Source of the DNA: Cyanobacteria bacterium HKST-UBA02
GTDB lineage: Bacteria > Cyanobacteriota > Vampirovibrionia > Obscuribacterales > Obscuribacteraceae
Length of the DNA: 28,361 nt
Assembly (NCBI GenBank): GCA_020431945.1
Contig: JAGQHH010000052.1
Location: 1 to 28,361, forward strand
Reading direction: 5' to 3'
In this document: positions 14,987 to 23,759 of the stretch, one piece after another
How the letters are laid out: the number at the start of each line of letters is the position of its first letter
Numbering within the stretch: the first letter of the stretch is position 1
Position numbers and translations under genes: made by a program
The notes under the pieces: model-generated
Seen by the model: the letters and a program-made list of their open reading frames with translations, nothing else
Database searches by the model: none
Told to the model about the DNA's origin: nothing

Positions 14987-17386
14987 ATGAACGGAAGGAA
15001 TCCCGAAGATCTTGTGTCCATCTGCCTTCCCGTCTGGAACGGCAAAAAGTATTTAGAAACTGCAATCAGAAGCGCTCTCGAGCAAACCCATCGCAATCTC
15101 GAGCTTGTGATCGTTGATGATTGCTCCACCGACGGATCGATAGAGATCATCGAATCTCTTGCTCGAGAGGATGATCGCATACGATTTTTTCGCAATGATT
15201 CGAGACTCGGTCTATTCAAGAACTACAACCGATGCATGCTGAAGGCTGATGGCGAGTATATCAAGCCTTTTGCCCAGGACGATGTGTTCTATCCCGATGC
15301 CCTGGAGAAACTCTTGCGGTTGGTGGAAGATCGACCGGAGATAGTCCTTGCCAGCTGCAACAGAAACTCGATCAATGACCACGGGTATGAGATACCGAGC
15401 GACCTGATGCATGCATCGGTTCATTTTGAATCGGGCAAGGCGGTAAATCGACACGATGTCTTGATGAAAAGCGTTCGTCCTCTTTCCAATATCATTGGCG
15501 AGCCCAGCTGTGTCATGTATCGCCGAAAGTGCATGGCCGGCGGCTTTGATGCTGGCTTTACCCATATTGGCGACCTCGAATACTGGTTCCGAATTCTGCT
15601 GCATGGTTCTTTTGTCTGCACCTCGGAAGTCCTCTGCTCCGTCAGGCACCATGGAGGAAGACAGACAGTCAGAAATTATGACAACCTGTCTGTGGTGGTA
15701 GATCAGCTTGCTTTAGCGCGGCTCTGGAGCCCTGAGCTTGAGAAACACGGCTTCACCCCCGGCGAACTGGTAAAGCAAGCTCTGATTGAAAGCGCACAGC
15801 ATATCGAGAGAATGGTGTCTCAAGGGAATCTGAATAAGCCTTCTTCCGGCGGTGGCTCGAATGAGCAGCAATTGTTGTGGCTGGCTTTCGAGGCTCTGTG
15901 CGCTCTGGGACAGGACCGGTCACCATATCATTATGCTTCAAGCAGAGTGAATAAGAACGAAAGGCGAATTCGTCGCCTGGAAAGCTATGTTCGGTCCTTG
16001 CTGGCAGATCCTGGATGGCGCTTGACCAGACCTCTCAGAGAGGCCAATCGGCTTTTGCGCTCCGACTCCGACCAATTATCGCCGGAAGCTATTTCTGAAT
16101 CCAAAGACCGGATCGAGAGCTCGAAGGAAGTGTTGAGACGTCAATCCGATTACCTTCTCAAGCTGAAGAGAACTGCTATTCAGGTGAAAAACAGCAAGTC
16201 ATGGAAGATCCGGGAGAATATCCGTACTCTCTTGCAGTCGAAAGACAATCGACTTACGGAAAGGGACAAGAACAGGAGCAGATACAGCCAGCTATCCAAT
16301 CTACTTGCCGATCTGGCCTATGTGCAGAAGAAGTACGGCAGTCAGACCAGAGTCGACTTTGCGCCGGTAGATGATTTGATTTCCGAACGCTTTTTCGATT
16401 GGATCTCGAACGAGACTACGCCGAAAATATCAGTATTGATCTGTGCCTGCCATGACAGTGTAGCCGAGACACTTCTAGCGCTCAATCATCAGTCCTTGAA
16501 GCCGGAGGCTTTCGAGGTCATACTGATTGACGGATTCAATTCCAGAGAATTCGAGTCCGATGTCGAATCCGTCGTCACCCGAGATGATTTCAATCTCCAG
16601 CTAAGAGCCTTTCGTTCTAAGAATGTCGGTCGATCTGCCGGGCATAATCTGGCGATCAGACTGGCTCGATCGGAATTGCTAATTTTCCTCGCCGGCGATT
16701 TTATCCCGGGCAGATCATATGTCGAGGCTCATCTCAACTTTCACCAGAATCAACCTGACAGGCGGGTGGTCGGCATCGGACGGGGGCTCTTTCCCGATGA
16801 TCTCCGCAACACCGAGTTCCGCCGTTGGCTGGAAGACAGTGGTAGCTTATTTGGTATCTCTTTCAACTCCGAGTCCGGCCAGGTGCCGTCCGATTTTTTC
16901 TACGCCGGTAACAGCTCGGCAAAGACAGAATTCATCTCGGCTGTGGGTCTTTTCGATGAAGACTTTCCCGACGATGCCTGGGATGATTTCGAGATCGGCA
17001 TACGCATGAACCAGTGTGGAATGCAAGCCCTTCTTGTCGAAGGAGCGGACTGCCCGCACCAGCATCCCCTCACATTCAAAGAGCGCTGCAGTATGACGAA
17101 GCTGGAAGCAGGGGAGAATGCCCTGATTCTGGATTGCAAACATGCCGGAAAGAAAGACTGGCATTCGATGTTCCGATATACTCCGGCGCAACACAGAGAG
17201 AATGCACTGTCGCATCTGAAGCGATATCGTACTCTCAGAAACAAGATGGACAAAGTCGCTTACTGGGAGAACATGCTTGCTGCAAAATTCGTGGAAGGAT
17301 ATCTCGATCACCTACAGACCCTGATTTCTTCAGGTAAGTTGGCTCTCGGTCTGGACGACAGGAGACAAGATAGTGCTATTAGTTAA
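14987..17386 (+). CDS. Bifunctional-looking family 2 glycosyltransferase (two GT2 domains)
   Basis: 799 residues. The first GT-A domain (about 8-230) has LVSICLPVWNGKKYLETAI, VDDCSTDGS (D44, D45) and QDDVF (97-101), which supplies metal-binding acids, and looks active. About 250-450 is a helical linker rich in Arg, Lys and Ser. A second GT2-like domain begins near 479 (KISVLICACHDSVAETLLAL, LIDGFNS, NVGRSAGHNLAIRLA). It has AGDF near 570 in place of the usual DxD, and AWDDFEIGIRM near 664 as the acceptor-site acid loop. It should transfer sugars from nucleotide-sugar donors, probably onto a cell-surface glycan; donor and acceptor are unknown. AAGGGAG precedes ATG 14987. Its last 14 bases overlap the SET-domain gene. 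Confidence 0.88.
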   Translation: MNGRNPEDLVSICLPVWNGKKYLETAIRSALEQTHRNLELVIVDDCSTDGSIEIIESLAREDDRIRFFRNDSRLGLFKNYNRCMLKADGEYIKPFAQDDVFYPDALEKLLRLVEDRPEIVLASCNRNSINDHGYEIPSDLMHASVHFESGKAVNRHDVLMKSVRPLSNIIGEPSCVMYRRKCMAGGFDAGFTHIGDLEYWFRILLHGSFVCTSEVLCSVRHHGGRQTVRNYDNLSVVVDQLALARLWSPELEKHGFTPGELVKQALIESAQHIERMVSQGNLNKPSSGGGSNEQQLLWLAFEALCALGQDRSPYHYASSRVNKNERRIRRLESYVRSLLADPGWRLTRPLREANRLLRSDSDQLSPEAISESKDRIESSKEVLRRQSDYLLKLKRTAIQVKNSKSWKIRENIRTLLQSKDNRLTERDKNRSRYSQLSNLLADLAYVQKKYGSQTRVDFAPVDDLISERFFDWISNETTPKISVLICACHDSVAETLLALNHQSLKPEAFEVILIDGFNSREFESDVESVVTRDDFNLQLRAFRSKNVGRSAGHNLAIRLARSELLIFLAGDFIPGRSYVEAHLNFHQNQPDRRVVGIGRGLFPDDLRNTEFRRWLEDSGSLFGISFNSESGQVPSDFFYAGNSSAKTEFISAVGLFDEDFPDDAWDDFEIGIRMNQCGMQALLVEGADCPHQHPLTFKERCSMTKLEAGENALILDCKHAGKKDWHSMFRYTPAQHRENALSHLKRYRTLRNKMDKVAYWENMLAAKFVEGYLDHLQTLISSGKLALGLDDRRQDSAIS

Positions 17387-17747
17387 GGCGAAGCTTCAAT
17401 CCAGCCCCATCCACGGCATTGGACTCTTCGCCGATGAGTTTATTCCCCGGGGGACTACAGTCTGGAAATTCCTGCCTGGATTCGATCTTTCCCTCCCTGC
17501 CGAGGAAGTGGAGAAACTTCCCGAGTCGGTCCAGCAGTTCCTCAGCTACTACGGCTTTCTGGATATGAACATTCGGCGCTGGATCCTGCCGGTGGACGAT
17601 GCCCGGTTCATGAACCATAGCCGCGAGCCGAATCTTGATTTTGCCGCCATCGATGGATTGAGCGCTTCCCTGGCGAATCGAGATATTCAGCCGGCGGAGG
17701 AAATCACCGAGGACTATCGTTACTTCGCCCTGGAGCCTCGAAGCTAG
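17373..17747 (+). CDS. Small SET-domain protein (putative protein lysine methyltransferase)
   Basis: 124 residues, essentially one bare SET domain. The N-terminal SPIHGIGLFADEFIPRGTTV matches the SET start (G-x-G and the I-x-x-G-x-x-V/I turn). RFMNHSREPN is the NHS SAM-binding motif, and ANRDIQPAEEITEDYRYF contains the catalytic EEITxDY tyrosine. A pre-SET region and the Cys-rich post-SET zinc site are absent, as in many small bacterial homologues. It should use S-adenosylmethionine to methylate lysine, perhaps in a ribosomal or surface protein. The GTG start at 17373 is preceded by AGGAGA and lies inside the end of the glycosyltransferase gene, so the two are translationally coupled. Confidence 0.88.
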   Translation: MLLVKAKLQSSPIHGIGLFADEFIPRGTTVWKFLPGFDLSLPAEEVEKLPESVQQFLSYYGFLDMNIRRWILPVDDARFMNHSREPNLDFAAIDGLSASLANRDIQPAEEITEDYRYFALEPRS

Positions 17748-17793
17748 GCCCGGAGGTGGCGCGGAAGACTCCTTCTTCGTCTATGATGGGGAA

Positions 17794-18147
17794 ATGAAGT
17801 TCTTCTACTCTATTATTCTGGCAGGAATAATCGTCTGGCTCGGCTCAGCGAGCTTTACTTATTTGCCGCTGCTCTTCAGATCCGGCGGGCTGGCGACAGT
17901 CATCTCCGGTCTCAATGCCGCGCTCCTGGTGATCCCCATTGTCGCCGGGGCCATTGCCGCCGTCATTCTTTTCCGGATCCTGAACAAGAACCTTATCGCC
18001 AGAGCCTCCCGCAAAGTAACCATAACCTCGGCAGGGGTATTTCTGGTGGTTATGTTGTTTGCTCTCGGTCTAGGCTACGGAATCTATGGATGCTCTACCA
18101 CGTCACACCATCCAGAACACGCGGTTCTGAACGTAACTGGTACCTGA
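17794..18147 (+). CDS. Small integral membrane protein, three TM segments
   Basis: 117 residues. Three hydrophobic helices at about 4-26 (FYSIILAGIIVWLGSASFTYL), 36-62 (VISGLNAALLVIPIVAGAIAAVILF) and 78-98 (AGVFLVVMLFALGLGYGIYG), with a basic loop between the last two (NLIARASRK). This puts the loop inside by the positive-inside rule. A short His-containing tail follows. No family recognised. It sits between the SET gene (46 bases upstream) and the toxin-antitoxin pair and may belong to the glycosyltransferase/SET transcript. Confidence 0.65.
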   Translation: MKFFYSIILAGIIVWLGSASFTYLPLLFRSGGLATVISGLNAALLVIPIVAGAIAAVILFRILNKNLIARASRKVTITSAGVFLVVMLFALGLGYGIYGCSTTSHHPEHAVLNVTGT

Positions 18148-18167
18148 GTGATGGCCAGGTCACCCCA

Positions 18168-18196
18168 TTGCCGCGTACGGAACATTACCGTACAAT
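18168..18196 (+). promoter_or_regulatory. Promoter of the TacA/TacT pair with overlapping operator palindrome
   Basis: TTGCCG (18168-18173), a 17-base spacer and TACAAT (18191-18196) form a good sigma70 promoter. The inverted repeat GTACGG-N7-CCGTAC (18175-18193) fills the spacer and enters the -10 box. This is the position for autorepression by a ribbon-helix-helix antitoxin. GAGGAA precedes the antitoxin start. Confidence 0.7.
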
Positions 18197-18222
18197 AAAA
18201 TTTATACATTGAGGAACCAAAG

Positions 18223-18507
18223 ATGTCTGCCGAACCCAAGAAGGAACGCCGCTTAGACTTACGTCTTTCGGCTCTGGCGAAAACCCAGATTGAAAAGGCC
18301 GCCGAGTTGCAGGGTCGCAGCATCTCCGATTTCGTCCTGGCGGCTGCCCTGTCTGAGGCCTACCAGGTCATCGAGCAACAAATGGTTTTGAAACTCTGCC
18401 TGGAGGACAGCATGGCATTGGCCGATGCTTTCATCAACGAGCCGAAGCCCAATCAGAAAGCCATTGAAGCAGCCCGAAGGTACCGCCAGAGGATGAAGCA
18501 GACTTGA
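18223..18507 (+). CDS. tacA: TacA-type antitoxin (DUF1778, ribbon-helix-helix)
   Basis: 94 residues, the usual DUF1778 length. The N-terminal KERRLDLRLSALAKTQIEKAA...GRSISDFVLAAALSEA is the ribbon-helix-helix DNA-binding unit: a beta strand followed by two helices. The C-terminal half (about 50-94) is the flexible region that wraps and neutralises the GNAT toxin. In studied TacAT systems the antitoxin, with toxin, represses its own promoter; the palindrome at 18175-18193 fits this. GAGGAA lies six bases before ATG 18223. Its stop overlaps the toxin start by four bases (TTGA). Confidence 0.9.
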   Translation: MSAEPKKERRLDLRLSALAKTQIEKAAELQGRSISDFVLAAALSEAYQVIEQQMVLKLCLEDSMALADAFINEPKPNQKAIEAARRYRQRMKQT

Positions 18508-19076
18508 GCACGGACTATGAAATCCCGCCATGGACGCGGGACCATGACTGTGCATCATTTGTCTCGAGTCTAAAGAGCATTGAAAAATACATACGCGAGC
18601 AAGCTGCCCGAACAGTATCGAGCAAGCTGTCTGCAGTGTTTGTGCTGACAGAGAGGGGAGACAATTTAGTGCATGGCTATTACACCCTCTCGTCGACGAG
18701 CATCAAGTTCGACAACCTACCTGAACCGTTGCAGAAGAAGTTGCCCCGTTATCCTCAAGTGGGCGCAACTCTTCTAGGACGGCTTGGAGTAGACGAGCCC
18801 TACAGGGACAGCCAGAGTCGGAAGGGTCAAAAACCAAGACTCGGCGAATTGCTATTGGTGGACGCCCAGAGAAACTGCCTTAAAGGCTCGAAAGTGGTCG
18901 CTTCCGCAGTAATGCTGATCGATGTCCAGCAGCCAAATGAGCAGGAGCTTGAAGCAGGTGCGCGAGATCCTATGGGCTTCTGCACCCAATATGGATTTAT
19001 AGCTCTCCCCAGAACCCCGCGAATGGTCTTCAAGCTTGTCTCTACAATCGAAAAAGAGCTGGGAGATTGGGTCTAG
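18504..19076 (+). CDS. tacT: TacT-type GNAT acetyltransferase toxin
   Basis: 190 residues, TTG start at 18504 overlapping the antitoxin stop. The GNAT core is recognisable: VFVLTERGDNLVHGYYTLS, LLGRLGVDEPY, LGELLLVDA and the C-terminal TQYGFIALPRTPRMVF with the conserved Tyr-Gly-Phe. Known TacT proteins acetylate the amino group of charged tRNAs and block translation. The acetyl-CoA pyrophosphate loop, usually R/Q-x-x-G-x-G/A right after the VD-x-x-Y segment, is longer here (RDSQSRKGQKPRLG, roughly eight extra residues). This could alter cofactor binding. It converges on the helicase gene, and the two stop codons share CTAG at 19073-19076. Confidence 0.88.
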   Translation: MSTDYEIPPWTRDHDCASFVSSLKSIEKYIREQAARTVSSKLSAVFVLTERGDNLVHGYYTLSSTSIKFDNLPEPLQKKLPRYPQVGATLLGRLGVDEPYRDSQSRKGQKPRLGELLLVDAQRNCLKGSKVVASAVMLIDVQQPNEQELEAGARDPMGFCTQYGFIALPRTPRMVFKLVSTIEKELGDWV

Positions 19077-22000
19077 ACCGAGAAGAGGAACTCCAGATCT
19101 TCCTGGGTCAGTGACTTGGCGACATTCTCGTCACCGCCGATAACAAGCTCGGCAAGCTCTTTCTTCTTGCGCTGCAGACCGAGGATCTTCTCTTCCACGG
19201 TGCCCCGGGTGATGAGCTTGTAGTTGAAGACATGTCTTGTTTGACCGATACGGTGCGCCCGGTCGGTGGCCTGGTTCTCTACAGCCGGGTTCCACCAGGG
19301 ATCGTAATGGATGACATAGTCGGCGCCTGTCAGGTTGAGACCTGTGCCGCCAGCTTTGAGACTGATAAGAAATACCGGAATGTTCGGGTCGGCGTTGAAA
19401 GCATTGACTTTGTCGAGACGGTCTTTGGCGGGGGTCTGTCCATCGATATATTCATAGACCATGCCGATCTTCTCGAACTCTTTCCGGACCAGGGTCAGCA
19501 TGCTGACAAATTGACTGAACACGAGAATCTTGTGCCCTTCGTCCACGATCTCCTCGACCATGTGCACCAGGGTCTCGAGCTTGGCCGAAGGTCCGTTGGG
19601 AGCGATTTCCCTGCCTTTGAGCAGGCGCGGATCGCAGCAGACCTGACGAAGTTGCAGGAGGGCTTTGAGGACCGACATATGGGAGCGGCGCAGACCGTGG
19701 CTGGCGATCTCGCTGAAGACCTGCTGGCGGCACTCGTCGAGAACTTCCAGGTAGATGGAGCGTTGCTCGTCGTCGAGCTCGCAGAGATGCACGATATCGG
19801 TACGATCGGGAAGCTCTTTCTCCACCTGGCTCTTGAGACGACGGAGAATGAAGGGATTGACGATCTTGCGCAGGCGCTGTCCGGCACCGTCGAGACCGGC
19901 TTCGATGGGACGTTCGTAGCTCTCGTAGAACTCTTTGTAATTGCTCAGGAAATCAGGCATCAAGAAATCGAAGAGCGACCAGAGCTCTTTCAGGCGGTTC
20001 TCCACCGGCGTACCGGAGAGAGCCAGACGGTGGAATGCATTCAGGCTCTTGGAAGCAACAGCGCCCACTGACTCGGGGTTCTTGATGTTCTGCGCTTCAT
20101 CGAGGATCAGATACTCGAACTGAATTTTCTTGAGCTGCTCGTAGTCACGGCGAATGATACCGTAGGTGGTGAATACCACATCGGGCTTCTTGCCCTTGTC
20201 CTTGCCGAGCTTGACCAGAAGCTCGTTGCGGTCACGACCAAGAAATAGCGCCGTCGAGAGACCCGGAGTAAACTTCTTCGCTTCGCTCAGCCAGTTATAC
20301 ACCACCGATGTCGGCGCCACCACCAGTGAAGGTGCCTTCTTGCCTTCGGCGCCGTTATTCTTGCCGTGGTGATGCAGCAGAAGCGCCAGAGCCTGGATTG
20401 TTTTACCGAGACCCATATCGTCGGCGAGTATTCCGGCAAGACCGTATTCGCGCAGGAAGCCCAGCCAGTTGCAACCTTCCTTTTGATAGACACGCAGCTC
20501 GCCTTTGAAGTCCGCGGGCACGGCGATGGCTTCGAGCTCCTGGAAATGATGGATTTTATGGATGAATTCTTGAAACCCTTCATCGCAATCGACTTCGATC
20601 TCATGGGTGTCCAGGGCGTGGAGAACAGCCAGAGCCTGATACAGAGGTCTCGAGCCATCCTGACCCTGACCGATAGCTTTTAGAAGTCCGAGAAGAGTGG
20701 CGGTGGGAATGCGCACATTGTCGCCGGATGGAAGCTGCAAGAAATTGCGGTTCTTGAACAGGCAGGGCAGGACCGTCTCCAGCTCCACCGGCTCACCATC
20801 CGAGGTGCAAACCAGGTCGCAATTGAATTTATAGGAGTCTTTCTTGAGGGTGAGACGAGCGGTGATGGAGAGCGGCTCCTTGCGCACTTTATAGCGCTTG
20901 ATTTTCTCCCAGCCCGAGATGTCCCATTCGCTGCTCTGCTCGCCGGAGAGATAGAAAAGAGTCTCCAGAGCCGGCTCGCCTTCGAAGAAGAAGCGATCCA
21001 CCACGGTCCGTTCCGGTTGGAGATTGCTCAGGAAAAGCCGCACCTGGCTCTCTTCTTCCCAGAGGCGTTTGACCCAGACACTCTGACCACTTTCAGAAAC
21101 AGTCCGGGTGTACTTTTCCGATTCGACGGCGCTGGTCTCGTCCCGGGAGGGGAGGACCAGCTTCCCGTATTTGAAGCCGAGACAGACTTCGATAGCGCTT
21201 TCGTTCTCGCTGTTCATGACAGCGGCGCCGCCCTTTTCGGAGATGCTGATCACCACAGCAGGAGGCTCGGTGATGGCGATTGGAAATGGAGCGTTGGTCT
21301 CGTCGAGTTGCACCGCCATACGCTTGCGCAATACCGGCAGCTCGCTCAGGAATTTAGGCACCAGCTCGAGCTTGATGGTCATATGACCGTAGCTGTCGAA
21401 GTAGGGGAAGAGCTTGTGCAGAGCGCTTACATCGATAGGATAGAAAGTGCCTTCCGAGAGGATCCAGCTCGACTGCCCCAGGAAGAAGACCGGATTCGGC
21501 ACCGCCTGACCGTCCTTGAGACCTTCCAGACGGAAGAGCAGCTCACCGTTTTCAGTCTCGGAGAGAACAGCCCGGGGAGCCAGAGGCTTGGTGGAAAAAC
21601 TCACCTCGTCGCCGGTGCTGGTATTGATTACCCGGGCACAGAGACCGAGATGGCCGATGACCACGCCTTCGTCCCCACGGGGGATGCGGTGACCGCCGGC
21701 CTGCCCCTTGGTGGTCTGGGGAAGAGAGGTGAGGTAACGGGTGAGTTTCCAGATCTTCGAGTCTTGTTCGAGACTATCGAGGACCTGGGGCGGCACTTTG
21801 AGAATATTGACCTTGCCCTGCACCTCTTCCGGCAGAACGCCGACGATGAGGGCCAGGGGCTTCTCCAGTACCAGAATACCGAGCTCGAAGTCTCTGCCTT
21901 CGGCTTCCACGCCCTCTTCCAGAGGATCGTCCAGGAAGTCTTTGGCTTTCGGCGCTTTCTCGGGCTGGCCGTTTTTCTTCTCGCTGTCCTGGAGATCGAA

Positions 22001-22315
22001 ACGGATACCGGGATGGCTCTTGGCGATGTGGGTGAGGACCACCGCCACGGAATGCTTGCAGATCGGCTCGAAATAAGGGCAAGAGCATTCGGCGGTGAAT
22101 TCATACTCGCCGGCTACAACGACGTCGACTTTATAGGGCTGAGGCTCGGAGCCGATGACCAGGGCCTGCACAGTGGAGCCGGTAGCGTTCTCCTCGTACT
22201 TGAGCACTTTCTTGCGCCGGTAGTACTGCACCCCCCGGCGATAAACGGGCTCGGAGCTGGCTTCTTGAATCGCCTGCAGAGACAGGACTTGTCTGTTATT
22301 GGAAGAGGGTTTCAT
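19073..22315 (-). CDS. SWIM zinc-finger SNF2-family helicase
   Basis: 1080 residues from ATG 22315; the frame is open to GTG 22360, so up to 15 more residues are possible. The N-terminal SWIM finger is CxC-x6-CxH (C77, C79, C86, H88). A long middle region (about 110-590) has no clear motif and carries family-specific beta-rich segments. The SNF2 ATPase begins near 600 with motif I DDMGLGKT (about 632-639), motif II DEAQ (about 738), SGTPVENRL, and a C-terminal helicase domain with AGGTGLNLTGADYVIHYDPW and QATDRAHRIGQ. The protein should be a DNA-translocating ATPase that remodels protein-DNA complexes. It is a single gene on its strand; the two flanking palindromes at 22399 and 22429 may regulate it. 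Confidence 0.93.
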   Translation of the reverse strand: MKPSSNNRQVLSLQAIQEASSEPVYRRGVQYYRRKKVLKYEENATGSTVQALVIGSEPQPYKVDVVVAGEYEFTAECSCPYFEPICKHSVAVVLTHIAKSHPGIRFDLQDSEKKNGQPEKAPKAKDFLDDPLEEGVEAEGRDFELGILVLEKPLALIVGVLPEEVQGKVNILKVPPQVLDSLEQDSKIWKLTRYLTSLPQTTKGQAGGHRIPRGDEGVVIGHLGLCARVINTSTGDEVSFSTKPLAPRAVLSETENGELLFRLEGLKDGQAVPNPVFFLGQSSWILSEGTFYPIDVSALHKLFPYFDSYGHMTIKLELVPKFLSELPVLRKRMAVQLDETNAPFPIAITEPPAVVISISEKGGAAVMNSENESAIEVCLGFKYGKLVLPSRDETSAVESEKYTRTVSESGQSVWVKRLWEEESQVRLFLSNLQPERTVVDRFFFEGEPALETLFYLSGEQSSEWDISGWEKIKRYKVRKEPLSITARLTLKKDSYKFNCDLVCTSDGEPVELETVLPCLFKNRNFLQLPSGDNVRIPTATLLGLLKAIGQGQDGSRPLYQALAVLHALDTHEIEVDCDEGFQEFIHKIHHFQELEAIAVPADFKGELRVYQKEGCNWLGFLREYGLAGILADDMGLGKTIQALALLLHHHGKNNGAEGKKAPSLVVAPTSVVYNWLSEAKKFTPGLSTALFLGRDRNELLVKLGKDKGKKPDVVFTTYGIIRRDYEQLKKIQFEYLILDEAQNIKNPESVGAVASKSLNAFHRLALSGTPVENRLKELWSLFDFLMPDFLSNYKEFYESYERPIEAGLDGAGQRLRKIVNPFILRRLKSQVEKELPDRTDIVHLCELDDEQRSIYLEVLDECRQQVFSEIASHGLRRSHMSVLKALLQLRQVCCDPRLLKGREIAPNGPSAKLETLVHMVEEIVDEGHKILVFSQFVSMLTLVRKEFEKIGMVYEYIDGQTPAKDRLDKVNAFNADPNIPVFLISLKAGGTGLNLTGADYVIHYDPWWNPAVENQATDRAHRIGQTRHVFNYKLITRGTVEEKILGLQRKKKELAELVIGGDENVAKSLTQEDLEFLFSV

Positions 22316-22387
22316 TACTGGTGAAACAGGCACCTGTTGACAATAAGATACGCTCGACACACCCGTCGACGACGCTGGAGAGAGGAG

Positions 22388-22460
22388 CCAGCCGGCCTGT
22401 GCTGCACGCCGAATTCTAAGATGAACTCGTGCTGCACCCTAAATTAACGGGTCCAGCCGG
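22388..22460. repeat. Paired palindromes and direct repeats upstream of the helicase gene
   Basis: The palindrome GTGCTGCAC occurs at 22399-22407 and 22429-22437, 30 bases apart, about three helical turns. The octamer CCAGCCGG flanks them at 22388-22395 and 22453-22460. A minus-strand TAGAAT (22418-22413) lies between the palindromes and could be the helicase -10 box, with a weak TTAGGG -35 at 18-base spacing. The arrangement looks like paired operators around a promoter. Confidence 0.4.
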
Positions 22461-22552
22461 CACAGAATACTCCCAATAAACTAGCTTAGCATGAGGTCAT
22501 GGGAGAAGGTAGCGCAATATTTTAAAGGAATCGAAAAAAGGGCGGAATCCTA

Positions 22553-22571
22553 TTTATACGGCTTTATACGG
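22553..22571. repeat. Tandem TTTATACGG repeat
   Basis: Two exact copies of TTTATACGG lie 10 bases apart, on the same face of the helix, just downstream of the sensor-like gene ending at 22590. A third exact copy at 24152-24160 lies in the promoter region of the MshEN-repeat gene. The rest of the gap 22316-22589 holds the palindromes upstream of the helicase and no gene. Confidence 0.5.
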
Positions 22572-22589
22572 CGGGTTGCAGGGCGAGAC

Positions 22590-23759
22590 CTAGCTCGGGC
22601 TCATGTCGATAAAGCCCTGAGAGCCGGCCTGGCTCTGCTGAGGCTGACCGATGCTGCGGTTATAGGCATGGTCCACGATCCGCTGCATCTCGTTCTGGCG
22701 CTGCTCGAGATTGGAGCAATAGTCGTGCAGGACATCTGCCTGCTGGCGCAAAACCGAGGCGTTCTCGCTGATGCCGGGAAGCAGGGCTTCGATCTCTTCG
22801 AGGATGGCGCTGGGCGGGTGGACCGGCGGGCGGACCACAGGATACCCCTGACCGCTCAGTTGATTCACCCCGTTCTCAGGCTGCTGTGACTGATCATAAG
22901 CTGGAACCTGGCCGAGCAGGGCATCCCTCAGACGCTCCAGGGACTTCTTCAGATTGAGAGCCCGCTTATAGGCATAATCGGCTTCTTTCTCGAGATAGAT
23001 CTTCCGGGACTTCTGGGCAGCAAGCTCGGTGGAGAGGTGCTCCAGAGCCTTCTTGCGAAGATCGAGCTCACGCTGTATATGTTCGAGCTCTTGCTGTTTG
23101 AGCTCGAGACCGCGCCGGCGGAGCCAGACCACCAGGAGAACCACCATGGAGAAGGCGACTGTGCTCAGGGTTATATAAAGATAGCCGCGCTTGGCCCCGG
23201 ACATCACCCAGAAACCGCCGGTGAGGAAACCCCAGAGGTCCTCCAGGAAAGGAGGCGGATCGGTCCTCACATAATAGAGTCGGCAGATCACTTTGCCGGT
23301 AGGCTCACCCACGCGCTCGGCCCTGGTCGACCGCGGCGAGGCGTGCTCGTAGAGAGGCTCGAGAGTGGGCGGCACGGTAAGAACATCGAAAGGCTCGTCC
23401 AGATCCCGCAGATACTTGACCGCCGACTTGTTGTGCCAGGACTCCCGGTGATAGACCTTATTGGTCTTGCAGATCACTGTATTGCACTCGGCGTCGGTTA
23501 TCACAAGACCAAAGAGACCATAAGTGGAGTCCAGAGTCTGCTGGACAAGGTCCATCCGGTTTTCCATGATCATGCGCGAGAGCGTATAAGGCAGTGTGTG
23601 GTGCAGGAGGTTGAAATCAGTCGTCTGCACCCGGTAGATGGTCCCGTACCAGTAGCTCCGGTAATTGGCATGACAGAGGATCAGCCAGGCGACCAGGGCC
23701 ACCAGCAAGACCAGAGGCACGATGATGCGCTTTTTCAAGGAAAGGAGTAGTTGGTCCAT
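22590..23759 (-). CDS. Membrane sensor-like protein with extracytoplasmic domain and cytoplasmic coiled coil
   Basis: 389 residues from ATG 23759, supported by GGAG six bases upstream; the open frame to 23792 is not needed. A first transmembrane segment (about 14-32, VPLVLLVALVAWLILC) is followed by an extracytoplasmic domain (about 33-195). A second segment (about 203-222, LYITLSTVAFSMVVLLVVWL) comes next, then a Glu/Lys/Leu coiled coil (about 225-310) and a Pro/Gln-rich C-terminus with another helical stretch. This is the architecture of a two-TM sensor, but no kinase, GGDEF, EAL or chemotaxis signalling domain follows, so the output would be through the coiled coil. No family recognised. 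Confidence 0.7.
   Translation of the reverse strand: MDQLLLSLKKRIIVPLVLLVALVAWLILCHANYRSYWYGTIYRVQTTDFNLLHHTLPYTLSRMIMENRMDLVQQTLDSTYGLFGLVITDAECNTVICKTNKVYHRESWHNKSAVKYLRDLDEPFDVLTVPPTLEPLYEHASPRSTRAERVGEPTGKVICRLYYVRTDPPPFLEDLWGFLTGGFWVMSGAKRGYLYITLSTVAFSMVVLLVVWLRRRGLELKQQELEHIQRELDLRKKALEHLSTELAAQKSRKIYLEKEADYAYKRALNLKKSLERLRDALLGQVPAYDQSQQPENGVNQLSGQGYPVVRPPVHPPSAILEEIEALLPGISENASVLRQQADVLHDYCSNLEQRQNEMQRIVDHAYNRSIGQPQQSQAGSQGFIDMSPS

Noticed and set aside
21017..22324. 435-codon plus-strand ORF antisense to the helicase
   Set aside because: Shadow frame of a secure SWIM/SNF2 gene; no recognisable domains.
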